The notes beneath the pieces are model-generated. The model was not told the origin of the DNA and did not search any database. It saw only the letters and a list, made by a program, of their open reading frames with translations. This document shows positions 55,574 to 63,939 of a DNA stretch of 64,000 nt, piece by piece (position 1 is the first letter of the stretch; every line of letters begins with the position of its first letter). Source of the DNA: a virus. The stretch covers positions 1 through 64,000 of IMG/VR virus record IMGVR_UViG_3300037296_000220; one strand, 5' to 3'. The position numbers and the translations under genes are program-made.

Positions 55574-55596
55574 AAAGGGCCATCTGGCCCTTTTTT
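55574..55596 (+). terminator. Terminator after the regulator
   Basis: AAAGGGCC-ATCT-GGCCCTTT followed by TTT; same stem type as several others here. Confidence 0.88.
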
Positions 55597-55658
55597 GTTG
55601 CCTGCAATAAATCCCTGCCTTATCCTTTTGGAACAATTTATAAAAGGCAGGGAAAATT

Positions 55659-56768
55659 ATGAAAAGAGTTGCCACCGCGGACGACTTCATGGCCATGATG
55701 AAGTCAGGTGAACAGGACTTGGCCAACCTCAGAACAGAAACCAACAACCCTCAACCCACCAAGGTCGCACGCACCTGGTCATTGGAGGAAGCGGTAGGCA
55801 TGGTGAAGAAGCCCGCCAAGTGGGTGCTTAGTGAAGCAGGCAAAGCGGGCTATACTGACCAGGAACGCTTCTCATTGGAGGTCATCAACCACCTGAGAGA
55901 CGCTGCCGGCACTCGATTCTCCAAACCTGTTGGCGCGCCAACACCCACCCTGCTGATCTCCAACTTCAAAGGCGGGGTAGGTAAATCCACGACGACGATA
56001 CACCTGGCACAATACTGTGCCATCCAGGGGCTGAAAGTCCTGGTGGTAGAGCTGGACCCCCAGGCCACCACAACCGAGAACCTGCTGAACTGCTCACCAG
56101 CGACCGAGCTGACCCGAGAGCAAACCCTGGTCCCTGCCCTGCTCGATGACACGGACGACTTTCTGCCCTGCATCCAGTGGACCTACTTTCCCGGCGTAGC
56201 CATTGCCCCCGGCAACCTGTTCTTGCAGCAAGTGGACAGCAACATCGTGGATACAGTCGACGAGATGGGCGACCCAGCGACCCGGTTGTCTCGCTGCCTG
56301 GAGGAAGCAAAGGAGCACTTCGACCTGATTGTGATCGACTGCCCACCTAACATGGGGTGGCTCACAACGAACGCTCTGTATGCAGCCGATGGGTTGCTGA
56401 CCCCAGTACCCCCTGCCCTGTTTGACCGGGCCTCATTCACTCAGTTGGCTGGTACGATCGGAACCTTTGCGCGCAACTACAACAAGGAGTTCAAACTGTT
56501 CCGCATCCTGATCACCAAGCACGGCAAGTCCACTGAGGCCCGGCGCAACGAGAAGAAGATGCGCGAGACCTACGGCGACTGGGTGATGAAAAACTGCTTC
56601 TATGTGACCACCGAGATAGAGAAGGCCAGCGCTGTCTATTCCTCTGTGTACGACCTGATGAAGCCGATGAACAAACGTGAAACCTATCAGCGAGCCCTGG
56701 ACATTGTGAACCGGGTTAACGCCGAAATACTGCAAGACGTACAGCAATTGTGGGAGACCAAACTATGA
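55659..56768 (+). CDS. parA: Partition ATPase ParA (type Ia)
   Basis: 369 residues. Deviant Walker A KGGVGKST (104-111) after TLLISNF; VLVVELDPQATTT (A'); DLIVIDCPPNMG (Walker B). The N-terminal 90 residues hold an HTH-like part (SLEEAVGMVKKPAKWVLSEAG), typical of P1/F-type ParA that also represses its own operon. Together with ParB it segregates the replicon. The gene contains one copy of the candidate parS palindrome. Confidence 0.95.
   Translation: MKRVATADDFMAMMKSGEQDLANLRTETNNPQPTKVARTWSLEEAVGMVKKPAKWVLSEAGKAGYTDQERFSLEVINHLRDAAGTRFSKPVGAPTPTLLISNFKGGVGKSTTTIHLAQYCAIQGLKVLVVELDPQATTTENLLNCSPATELTREQTLVPALLDDTDDFLPCIQWTYFPGVAIAPGNLFLQQVDSNIVDTVDEMGDPATRLSRCLEEAKEHFDLIVIDCPPNMGWLTTNALYAADGLLTPVPPALFDRASFTQLAGTIGTFARNYNKEFKLFRILITKHGKSTEARRNEKKMRETYGDWVMKNCFYVTTEIEKASAVYSSVYDLMKPMNKRETYQRALDIVNRVNAEILQDVQQLWETKL
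55928..55943. other. Candidate parS palindrome inside parA
   Basis: TGTTGGCGCGCCAACA, a perfect 16-bp palindrome in codons about 90-95 of parA; an identical copy follows parB. Confidence 0.6.
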
Positions 56769-57739
56769 GCGATGCATTTTCATCCGGCCCTCTGGGCACT
56801 CAGGCTTTTGCCAAGAAAGAGAAGAAAGAGGCTCCGAAGCCTGAAGGGACCAAGCCAGTGCAAAAGGTTCAAAAGCCGTCCGATCGAACCCCCAACAACC
56901 CTACTAAGGCCCCAGTATCTACTCAAAAAGGGTCCGTTAATGGAACGCTGCTGAAGGTCGACCCCGACAAGTTGAGCGTCTGGCGCTACGCTGATCGCCC
57001 TATCGAGGAAATGGGTGACCTGGCAGAGCTTGCCTCCAACATTCGCACCGTCGGTCAGATAGCTCCGGTCGTCGCTCGCCCATTAGGCTCAGGGAAATAC
57101 GAACTCGTTGCCGGGCGCCGCAGATACGAAGCCTGCAAACTTGCAGGTATTGAAGTCCTTGTTCTATCACGCGAACTTTCCGATGTGGAAGCCCTGGCTA
57201 TTCAGGATTCGGAGAATGATTCACGGGACTCTATCAGCCCTGCTGCAAAAGGTATTCACTATCGTCGACTTCTTGATGATGGGGTTTTTAACTCAGTCAA
57301 CCAGATGGCTATTCGTTTTGAGAAAAACAGAACCTCTTTGATAGAGCTGCTGAGGTTCGCAGATATCCCAAAAGACCTACGTGACGCTATTGGTGACCTC
57401 TCTCAAATGTCCCAACGCATGGCTAGGTTTCTGGTTCCGTTCTGTGAATCCCATAAAAACCACCTAGAATTACTAACGCCATTCGTAGACGACCTGAGAG
57501 CAGGCAAAGCTACACCAAGAATGATTGAAGATTCAATTAACCTCCCTGGTGTCTCACTTGATGAAGGAAACACTCAGATAAAAGGCAAAAACGGTGAGGC
57601 GTACTTCACGCTGAATAGAACAAAGCAGGGAGGCCTTTCGATCAATGTGCTGAAGTCTGGTAGGAGAATCTTTAATCAGGAGGTGCTTGTGAAGGCTCTG
57701 GAAGGTTTTATCGAAGACCAGATCAAAGACAGAACCTGA
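56765..57739 (+). CDS. parB: Partition protein ParB
   Basis: 324 residues from MSDAFSSGPLG; the ATG overlaps the parA stop (ATGA). A basic Pro/Lys linker (about 15-65) precedes the ParB/Spo0J N-terminal domain (ELASNIRTVGQIAPVVARPLGSGKYELVAGRRRYEACKLAG), followed by an HTH region (GVFNSVNQMAIRFEKNRTSLIELLRFADIP). The C-terminus looks like a small dimerisation domain. Binds parS near its own gene. The second half has lower GC than parA. Confidence 0.94.
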   Translation: MSDAFSSGPLGTQAFAKKEKKEAPKPEGTKPVQKVQKPSDRTPNNPTKAPVSTQKGSVNGTLLKVDPDKLSVWRYADRPIEEMGDLAELASNIRTVGQIAPVVARPLGSGKYELVAGRRRYEACKLAGIEVLVLSRELSDVEALAIQDSENDSRDSISPAAKGIHYRRLLDDGVFNSVNQMAIRFEKNRTSLIELLRFADIPKDLRDAIGDLSQMSQRMARFLVPFCESHKNHLELLTPFVDDLRAGKATPRMIEDSINLPGVSLDEGNTQIKGKNGEAYFTLNRTKQGGLSINVLKSGRRIFNQEVLVKALEGFIEDQIKDRT

Positions 57740-57745
57740 TTGACC

Positions 57746-57801
57746 TGTTGGCGCGCCAACACTGGGTTTATATACAGTGTTGGCGGCTTTGGGTGCCAAC
57801 A
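57746..57801. other. Candidate parS region behind parB
   Basis: A second exact TGTTGGCGCGCCAACA (57746-57761) is followed by an imperfect inverted repeat with the same arms, TGTTGGCG (57778-57785) and TGCCAACA (57794-57801), separated by A/T-rich DNA (GGTTTATATACAG). Confidence 0.7.
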
Positions 57802-57958
57802 GGGTTAAATTTTCGGAGCGGCGCAAGACGAAGTGGGATAACGGTATAACTACCTAGGCTAAGTCGATGTTGGGCAGAATGTCGATTCGGATAAGCTGCT
57901 GAGTGCGTCTGAGTGATCGCAGAACGAACGGGGAGGGGTAGAGTAGGGCGAGTGTACT

Positions 57959-57987
57959 GCCCTTGAAGCTGCGTCGCTCACAAGGGC
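57959..57987 (-). terminator. Hairpin behind the gene at 58001
   Basis: GCCCTTG...CAAGGGC with a 15-base loop. Between parS and this hairpin (57802-57958) I see nothing else. Confidence 0.5.
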
Positions 57988-58000
57988 TTACAGAGAGTCT

Positions 58001-58483
58001 TTAGTGAGTGGCTTCAAACGCCAAATCGACTGCTGATTGGTGGACATAAATCATGTCCCGAACGTCGAAGTAAGGCATCTGAATGCCGCGACGGTATTTT
58101 TTGTAGTACCCATAGACTCGCTTACCCAAACCGGGCGCCAACGCTGAGTCGCAGATATTGTAGATCGTCCCATCGGCATGCGCCAGGATCACTATGCAAT
58201 CCAAACCCACGTTCAAAAGTTCTTCTTCCAGCTCAGGCGTTTCCGCGAAATCTTCAATACGATAGTCGAACCGGGTAGTGCGACCTGACAGTTCTTCCCT
58301 TAGATTTAGAAAGCCGCCGTCGGTGTCGAGTGTTGCCTGGATGGTCAATTCCCCAGCTTCCCGACGCTGACCTGACAGGTGGTCCTGCACAATGATGATC
58401 GGATGGCCTGAGTTGAACAGGAACAGAAAGCCGTTCGGATCGAAGGGTAGCTTCTGGCCAATGTCGAATGTGGTTTCTTTCAT
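58001..58483 (-). CDS. Unknown protein, 160 aa
   Basis: Start at MKETTFDIGQKL (an ATG four codons upstream is possible). Beta-rich N-terminus (GFLFLFNSGHPIIIVQDHLSGQRREAG, FDYRIEDFAETPELEEELL), then DCIVILAHADGTIYNICDSALAPGLGKRVYGYYKKYRRG. No family recognised. Monocistronic. Confidence 0.65.
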   Translation of the reverse strand: MKETTFDIGQKLPFDPNGFLFLFNSGHPIIIVQDHLSGQRREAGELTIQATLDTDGGFLNLREELSGRTTRFDYRIEDFAETPELEEELLNVGLDCIVILAHADGTIYNICDSALAPGLGKRVYGYYKKYRRGIQMPYFDVRDMIYVHQSAVDLAFEATH

Positions 58484-58562
58484 GATGATTCTCATATTTG
58501 TCTGTTGTGGGTAGTGTCTCAGATTGCTGCATTAAAACAATACGGCAAACGGGACTACCTAC

Positions 58563-59177
58563 TCATAGCCAGGACTCAAGCAAAGTATGCTGGTCTTCAG
58601 TCAGTTCATCGAGCAGTTGGCCCACCTGGTCGACATAAGGCTGAAAGTCCTGGTGCGTTAACGTCTCAACCTTTTTATCCACCTGGGGCAGTGCGGCCGG
58701 CTGTTCATCCTTCAGGCGCCAGAATAGAAGAGGGCACTTGAAGTGGGGGACCGACTTCTTGATCAGCACGAAGCCCAGTTTGGTCTTGTAAGTCATGGTC
58801 GCTTCGCTGCGGGACAAAGTCAGCACCTGGTTCATTGGGATGCGTTCGATGGCACAGTAGAGTAGGGCGCGTGCCTCAATTACATCGAGCTGTTTCAGCA
58901 GTTCAACCAATTGAAAGGTGGTGACGCGATGACGATTGAGCCGGGGCTTCAGGATGGTAGCTTGCTGCATCTTGCCAAACAGAAAGGCGCGATCCAGTTC
59001 TTCCATTAGAGAATGAAAGGCGGTCTCAGTATCTGGGCGTCCGATGTGGTTTTCGAGCGTCTGAGTGCCCATCAACAGTATGATGGGCGTCAGTTGCTCC
59101 AGGTCTTTGTTCCAAATGGGCGTTTGTTGGTAAGCTGCAGCGGGGTAATCCGCTGCGATTAGATCCGATAGTTTCAT
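58563..59177 (-). CDS. Unknown protein, 204 aa (degenerate recombinase-like?)
   Basis: 204 residues. EARALLYCAIERIPMNQVLTLSRSEATMTYKTKLGFVLIKKSVPHFK recalls the catalytic-domain start of tyrosine recombinases (hydrophobic helix, R/E, L..L, K), but the His-x-x-Arg box and Tyr are absent. It may be only a chance similarity. Follows the guanylate kinase gene by a short gap. Confidence 0.6.
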   Translation of the reverse strand: MKLSDLIAADYPAAAYQQTPIWNKDLEQLTPIILLMGTQTLENHIGRPDTETAFHSLMEELDRAFLFGKMQQATILKPRLNRHRVTTFQLVELLKQLDVIEARALLYCAIERIPMNQVLTLSRSEATMTYKTKLGFVLIKKSVPHFKCPLLFWRLKDEQPAALPQVDKKVETLTHQDFQPYVDQVGQLLDELTEDQHTLLESWL

Positions 59178-59219
59178 AAACCCTCCTTTTTGAGCAGGAG
59201 CTTATGCTATCTAGGAGGT

Positions 59220-59903
59220 TCAGTCCAATGGAACAATGCCTACGTCGAGCAAATGGTCGTAACCCAGGGCGGCGCCTTCCTTCCTGTAAATGTGTTCGCT
59301 ACCTGGTGGGACTTCAGAACTGAAGTGGTAGATCCGATTGTCGGCCCCCGTGTGTGACACGATGGGGCGGTCATCACTCGCTGTGCCCAAATGCCAACTG
59401 TACGCGAACTCCCCCTCTTGCTTAATGGCCTCCAGCAGCCGCACCGTGTCTGCTTTGGGCAGTTCGAGGGTTCGTTCACCAATCTCAATGAGTCGATCAG
59501 CCAGACGCTGCACGATCGTGTCCGGTGTCGTTCTCATGTAGATTGCGCGCCACTCAAACTTGCCCCGTCGCGCTTGCTCGATCCAGTTGTTGACCCCGGC
59601 CAGATTCAAGGCCATCACCGGCAGCTTGTTCTGCTTCCAGATTTCATGAATCTGGTCCCAGGTGACGCCATAGCTGTAGCCGTTGTGATCGTCTTCCTCC
59701 GCAAGCTGACCGGTGCGACGCATCAGATCGAAGGTGGCCTGGTCAACGAACAGGTGTTCATCGTCACTCTCGCTCCGTTTGGGTCGAGTGGTGAGCGACT
59801 GCACCTTCGCCATGTCGTTAGGCCAGGCTTCGACCAGAATGTTGATCAGCGTAGACTTGCCGGACCCCGAAGGGCCGGCAACCATGAGAATGGCTTTGAT
59901 CAT
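59220..59903 (-). CDS. gmk: Guanylate kinase-like enzyme
   Basis: 227 residues. P-loop GPSGSGKSTL (about 10-19); LTTRPKRSESDDEHLFVD with the Gmk substrate-site block (TTR.PR..E..); GYSYGVTWDQI; YMRTTPDTIVQRLADRLIE as the lid. It should phosphorylate (d)GMP to (d)GDP for the reductase and polymerase. An added C-terminal part of about 40 residues has no counterpart I know. ATGA overlap with the ligase gene. Confidence 0.88.
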   Translation of the reverse strand: MIKAILMVAGPSGSGKSTLINILVEAWPNDMAKVQSLTTRPKRSESDDEHLFVDQATFDLMRRTGQLAEEDDHNGYSYGVTWDQIHEIWKQNKLPVMALNLAGVNNWIEQARRGKFEWRAIYMRTTPDTIVQRLADRLIEIGERTLELPKADTVRLLEAIKQEGEFAYSWHLGTASDDRPIVSHTGADNRIYHFSSEVPPGSEHIYRKEGAALGYDHLLDVGIVPLD

Positions 59904-61255
59904 ACGCCCACTCCATCTTCAGGACGTTTCTCGTCTACGGCATAGGGGCCTGAGCGAAAGCGGCTGAAACGGGGGTGACGCAAACTGCCATCAGGGGTCT
60001 CTTCATGAAATTCGACCTCAATCAGCCAACCTTTGCATCCATCCGGGTCACCTAGATTGAAATAGCCGCGTATCTGATCGGTTAAGCCAGAGACTTTGAC
60101 AGCAACCCCTTTGTAATCGACAACGACTGCGCCGACCAGGCCCACGTTTTTACCGGTGCCCTCCTCAAGGCCAATGATGGGCACGTCCACCGTCTGGCGG
60201 TCTTTAATCTTCAACCAGTCAGTTGTGCGTTTATTGTGCCACTTGCCAGCCAAAGGCTTGATGATCACCCCTTCACCACCGCGATTGCGAACAGACTGGT
60301 AGATGCCTTCAATCTCAGCCGGGTTGCTGCACAGGTAGCGCTGAGCTACTGAGATATTGGCACAGGCGGTGGGCGCTTTCGGATCGAACAGGCCTTGCAG
60401 GCGTTTGCGACGCTGAACGTAATCTCCTTTGGTGGCGCCAGCTTTCATTTCAGCTTCGGTGATGATGTCGAACGCCTGGAAGAACACCTTGTCGGTGGAG
60501 TCCTTGCGATGCACAGCGCCCACTACCGTATTGAAGTTGTCGGAGGTCAGTTCGCCATCGAGGTAGAAGGATGAATTGAAGGTGTGACCCTTCAACTGCT
60601 CGATCACTTCAGTACCGGCGTTCAACGGCTTGCCGGTACGACTGTAGAAAATGGCATCAACGTCAGGCTGAATGTGAATCAGACAGCGCACACCGTCGAA
60701 CTTCTCTTCAACTGCTACGGGGTATCCCTTGATCTTGTGGCCGTGTTTCTCATACGACTGAGCAAGCTGCACCGTGAAGTCGTCAAACAGCCCTGGGAAC
60801 GCTTTGAGCGTCGATGAACGGTTGACCCCGATGCGCAGGTCGCGAGACAGAACCCGGCGCACTACGTCCCAGATCGGCTTTGACTCCTGATACTGAGTGA
60901 GTGACACAGCCAGTGTCTTGACGGCCATTGTAGCGGCGCCACCGGTCAGGCGACGTTCTTCAAGGTGACCAAGCAGCTCCAGAATTTCGTCCGCTTCCAG
61001 ATCCGGGTCCGGGTCCACGTCAACCAGGTCGGCTTCAGACCATTCAAGCTGACGGATGTAGTAGTTGCGAAAGGGGTTGTACGTCAGGTCAAAGACGATC
61101 CGCAACAGATCGTCTTCCTGATGCTGGCTCAGCAGCGCGACCTTCTGTTTGCCTGTGGCTTCAGCCACCTGGTCGAGTATCGCGTGAACACGCTTCCAGT
61201 CGGAAAAGCCAAAGGTGAGAGCCAGGCTTATAGGTGCAGTTTCTTGTACGGTCAT
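59900..61255 (-). CDS. ATP-dependent DNA ligase (T4-like)
   Basis: 451 residues. Motif I EEKFDGVR with the adenylated Lys185; FYSRTGKPLNAG (motif III-like region); LDGELT; GGEGVIIKPLAGKWHNKR (motif IV) and DWLKIKDRQTVDVPIIG (motif V). The N-terminal helical domain resembles T4 ligase. Seals Okazaki fragments and repair nicks. Confidence 0.95.
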   Translation of the reverse strand: MTVQETAPISLALTFGFSDWKRVHAILDQVAEATGKQKVALLSQHQEDDLLRIVFDLTYNPFRNYYIRQLEWSEADLVDVDPDPDLEADEILELLGHLEERRLTGGAATMAVKTLAVSLTQYQESKPIWDVVRRVLSRDLRIGVNRSSTLKAFPGLFDDFTVQLAQSYEKHGHKIKGYPVAVEEKFDGVRCLIHIQPDVDAIFYSRTGKPLNAGTEVIEQLKGHTFNSSFYLDGELTSDNFNTVVGAVHRKDSTDKVFFQAFDIITEAEMKAGATKGDYVQRRKRLQGLFDPKAPTACANISVAQRYLCSNPAEIEGIYQSVRNRGGEGVIIKPLAGKWHNKRTTDWLKIKDRQTVDVPIIGLEEGTGKNVGLVGAVVVDYKGVAVKVSGLTDQIRGYFNLGDPDGCKGWLIEVEFHEETPDGSLRHPRFSRFRSGPYAVDEKRPEDGVGV

Positions 61256-61264
61256 GAGTGATTC

Positions 61265-61750
61265 CTACAGTTGGGTAGCTTCAATGATTTGAGCCGGGTT
61301 GAATTGAGTCAGTTCTGACTTCTTGTCAGTCTTGGTTGTTTGTTTGTTTTGAGTGGGTTTAGTCGGCTTAGAGCCGCTGATGAACGGCTTGGCATTCCAG
61401 CCACGCTGATACCCTTCGGACTGGGTGTCGACGTTGCGACGGTCCTCTTCCAAACGTTTGTCTTCCAGGGTAGGTCGGGCCTGAGCTTCGACATGCACAT
61501 AGGGCACATAGTAGAGAGCCTTGCCCGCTTTTTTCTCTTCCCGAAGCATGCCTATGGCAGGGCATGACCGGTCTTTGATGCAGCCCTGGCAATCCTTAAA
61601 GCGATCCGGGCCCAGCAAAGTCTCTCCGTTGACGGTTTTGCGCAGGCTGAGGCTGATTACATTCAGGCAGACTGCATAGGCGGCGCCCGGTCGTTTGGTT
61701 GGTTCGCAGTTGATGCGGTGTGTGTTGTCCGCGCTTTTACTTAGGTGCAT
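61265..61750 (-). CDS. Cys-cluster protein, 161 aa
   Basis: 161 residues. FKDCQGCIKDRSCPAIGML (about 52-70) with an extra Cys near 15 and 29 could hold a metal. The C-terminal tail is Lys/Thr-rich and disordered (SKPTKPTQNKQTTKTDKKSE), whose codons again recreate a CA-like element. No family recognised. Coupled to its neighbours by single-base or ATGA overlaps. Confidence 0.65.
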   Translation of the reverse strand: MHLSKSADNTHRINCEPTKRPGAAYAVCLNVISLSLRKTVNGETLLGPDRFKDCQGCIKDRSCPAIGMLREEKKAGKALYYVPYVHVEAQARPTLEDKRLEEDRRNVDTQSEGYQRGWNAKPFISGSKPTKPTQNKQTTKTDKKSELTQFNPAQIIEATQL

Positions 61751-62283
61751 CAGAAAATCCCCCAGTTGTTATAGGTTGGTTGTGGTGTGACTTCCCCTGG
61801 CAACTTTCGCTTGGGTGCGGTCGGTTGGATGTAGCATTCGCTAATTACTTTTATAAAATTCACCTTGTAGCGGGATGGCAACTCGTAAGAATGCTTAGTG
61901 GCAAAAGCCTTACCAAACATAGAGAGTTCACTCAGGCCATCGCCGCGCCATTTATTGGAAGTATCTTTCTCATGAGGTATAGCCAGATGAAGAACCCTCC
62001 AGGCCCAGTCTATAAATGACGACTCTTCTACCTTACGAGTTGCCACCGGTGATTCATTAAAGCCGTAACGAGTAGCCAAATTGCGACGCAGCGTAAACAG
62101 GTCATGGGGCATGTCTCTGCGACCCACGCCAATCAGCTCAGTTATGCCGTCCTCGCGTCTAAGTAGTTCCATGTAAAAGGACTCCTTGACACCTGGCTCT
62201 GCGTTCAGTTTCTCACCTGCGGCCTGAACATAGCGAAATCCCCCTTTTTGAAACACGCAGTAGTTGCCCGAGTACAGAGCCAT
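61750..62283 (-). CDS. Unknown protein ending in NNWGIF, 177 aa
   Basis: 177 residues: VKESFYMELLRREDGITELIGVGRRDMPHDLFTLRRNLATRYGF, then SSFIDWAWRVLHLAIPH. No family recognised. The last five residues NWGIF match the tail of the next protein (DWGMF). Confidence 0.65.
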   Translation of the reverse strand: MALYSGNYCVFQKGGFRYVQAAGEKLNAEPGVKESFYMELLRREDGITELIGVGRRDMPHDLFTLRRNLATRYGFNESPVATRKVEESSFIDWAWRVLHLAIPHEKDTSNKWRGDGLSELSMFGKAFATKHSYELPSRYKVNFIKVISECYIQPTAPKRKLPGEVTPQPTYNNWGIF

Positions 62284-62774
62284 CAGAACATACCCCAGTC
62301 GCTGTATTTTTCCGAAGGCCGTTTGGGTATCGGGTCGTTGTTGACGATGAATCCTTCAGGTGGTTCAACGCTATCGTCTTGGTGGAAGGCGCCATTCCCT
62401 AAAATGACACCATTGCGAAACTGTTGTTCAACCTTTCTAAGGATGTCGTCGCTCGCGGCAAATCTTGTGGTATTGAACAGAAGCGCGTTCACCACTGGCC
62501 TAATGTCAGTATCGAAAACGTTGTCAGTATCGACAATGTGATAGCCCTTTTTCCGCTTTTTCTCGATGATTCTTTCAGCTTCAGCCAGGTTGTCCAAATT
62601 CCAGGCGGCAACTATTCGCTGAGTTACGGGCGACTTGCCATTGCGACCAGAGAAACAAACGCTCAACGACTTGTCTTTGCCCTCCATCGTGATGTTGGTC
62701 ACGACGTAATACTTGTCAGAGCTACCTTCGGTGCAATTTAGCAAAGTGCTATGTGCCTGAATCTTCTTGGTCAT
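62283..62774 (-). CDS. WGR-domain-like protein ending in SDWGMF, 163 aa
   Basis: Residues 18-80 resemble a WGR domain: SDKYYVVTNITMEGKDKSLSVCFSGRNGKSPVTQRIVAAWNLDNLAEAERIIEKKRKKGYHIVD (shown in parts; WGR core here is SGRNGK, with the KKGY end). WGR domains bind DNA or RNA ends in PARPs and some bacterial proteins. The C-terminal half is unassigned. First gene of the ligase operon, after a CTATGTTACATA-containing leader. Confidence 0.65.
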   Translation of the reverse strand: MTKKIQAHSTLLNCTEGSSDKYYVVTNITMEGKDKSLSVCFSGRNGKSPVTQRIVAAWNLDNLAEAERIIEKKRKKGYHIVDTDNVFDTDIRPVVNALLFNTTRFAASDDILRKVEQQFRNGVILGNGAFHQDDSVEPPEGFIVNNDPIPKRPSEKYSDWGMF

Positions 62775-62844
62775 GATGTTCTCGCTTTCTTAAGTCTATG
62801 TTACATATTTTACGCTAAACGTTCTGAATGTCACTGAAGGGACG

Positions 62845-63939
62845 CTATCTACCGCGCCCTGACCGCATCAGTTTGTCGCGCAGATTTGAGGCTTTGGTGG
62901 CACTGCGCGCCCCATCGTAAGCGGCCTGTATCTGAGCAGCGGTGGCATCACCCGGGTCGGTCCCTGGTGGTAAAGTCGCACTCTGCACTTCAATGCCTAC
63001 TCGGGAGCGGATCAGTAGCGCCATTTCATTCATCTGGATCTGGGTCTTCTCGTCGCTGTCCCACATCATCACCAGTTTGCGGAGACCCAGGGCCTTGAGT
63101 TGAATCAATACCCCAAGCTGATCGTTGTCTTCCCGGGTCTCGTTGCCTGATAAGTGCTTGCCGAAAGAGGCCACTGCCTTAATCTCAGTGCGGCTCGCAA
63201 CACCCAGCCAGTCGGTCGCGCCCTCAACTAGGGCAATCTCGGGCTCTCCCACAATCCGATCGGCGTTGTAGAGGTAGCGGCCTGAACCCGAGAGTCCCGG
63301 CGGGAAGCGGTAACGTTCACCCTCTGCAACCTCGCCGCTGATGTCCCGGCCCTGGAAGGTCATCAACTTGCCCTCCAGGTTCCGCACCGGTATCACGATG
63401 CGCTGGCTGTAGTCCTGGTACATGTCCCGCTTGTGAAACTGATAGTCGTAACCCCCGTTCTCGCAGTAATACCAGCCCGCATCGTGGGCAACGCGCAAGT
63501 CATAGCCGCGACTGACCAGGTACTGAGCCGCCCCGTAGTGCGTCAGTATCGAGACACCTTCGGGCAGTGCGACTTCGTCATCCTGGTAGCCCAGCTCTTT
63601 CTTCTTGGCGAGTTGGTCGCCGTAAATCAGAGCCAGGTCTTTAAGCTCATGGAAGAAACTGCTGGTCCGCTTGCCGTCTTTACCCAAGTGGTTGAACGCA
63701 AAGGAGAATTTGTTGAAACCAGGCTCGCCCTGGCAAGAGCCGTGAAAGCAGTTGCCCAGACCGGTTTCGGCGTTTAGATACACCTTGCCCCAACCCTCGC
63801 CGCCGCAACGTGGGCATCGAAATACCTGGAGCTGAACCCCTTTGGAGCCCAGCGATTCGCGGTAGTCGACACCCAGCTCTGCCAAGATCGTCTCGGGCGG
63901 CAAGGTGTCGAGCAGGCGAGTGAGTTGGCCGTCGCGCAT
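62845..63939 (-). CDS. DNA primase (zinc ribbon plus Toprim, DnaG/T7 gp4-like)
   Basis: 364 residues. Zinc ribbon Cys42-x2-Cys45 ... Cys64-x4-Cys69 (CPRCGGEGWG, NCFHGSC). RNA-polymerase-like core: QRIVIPVRNLEGKLMTFQGRDI. Toprim: EIALVEGATDWLGV (235-248, catalytic Glu239) and KLVMMWDSDEKTQ (288-300, DxD). Synthesises primers for the lagging strand. It shares TGATG with the stop of the gene upstream, so a replicative helicase there would be natural. Confidence 0.9.
   Translation of the reverse strand: MRDGQLTRLLDTLPPETILAELGVDYRESLGSKGVQLQVFRCPRCGGEGWGKVYLNAETGLGNCFHGSCQGEPGFNKFSFAFNHLGKDGKRTSSFFHELKDLALIYGDQLAKKKELGYQDDEVALPEGVSILTHYGAAQYLVSRGYDLRVAHDAGWYYCENGGYDYQFHKRDMYQDYSQRIVIPVRNLEGKLMTFQGRDISGEVAEGERYRFPPGLSGSGRYLYNADRIVGEPEIALVEGATDWLGVASRTEIKAVASFGKHLSGNETREDNDQLGVLIQLKALGLRKLVMMWDSDEKTQIQMNEMALLIRSRVGIEVQSATLPPGTDPGDATAAQIQAAYDGARSATKASNLRDKLMRSGRGR

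Noticed and set aside
61329-61345. CA-like element near 61.3 kb
   Set aside because: It lies in the Lys/Thr/Gln-rich tail of the 161-aa protein and no gene starts there.
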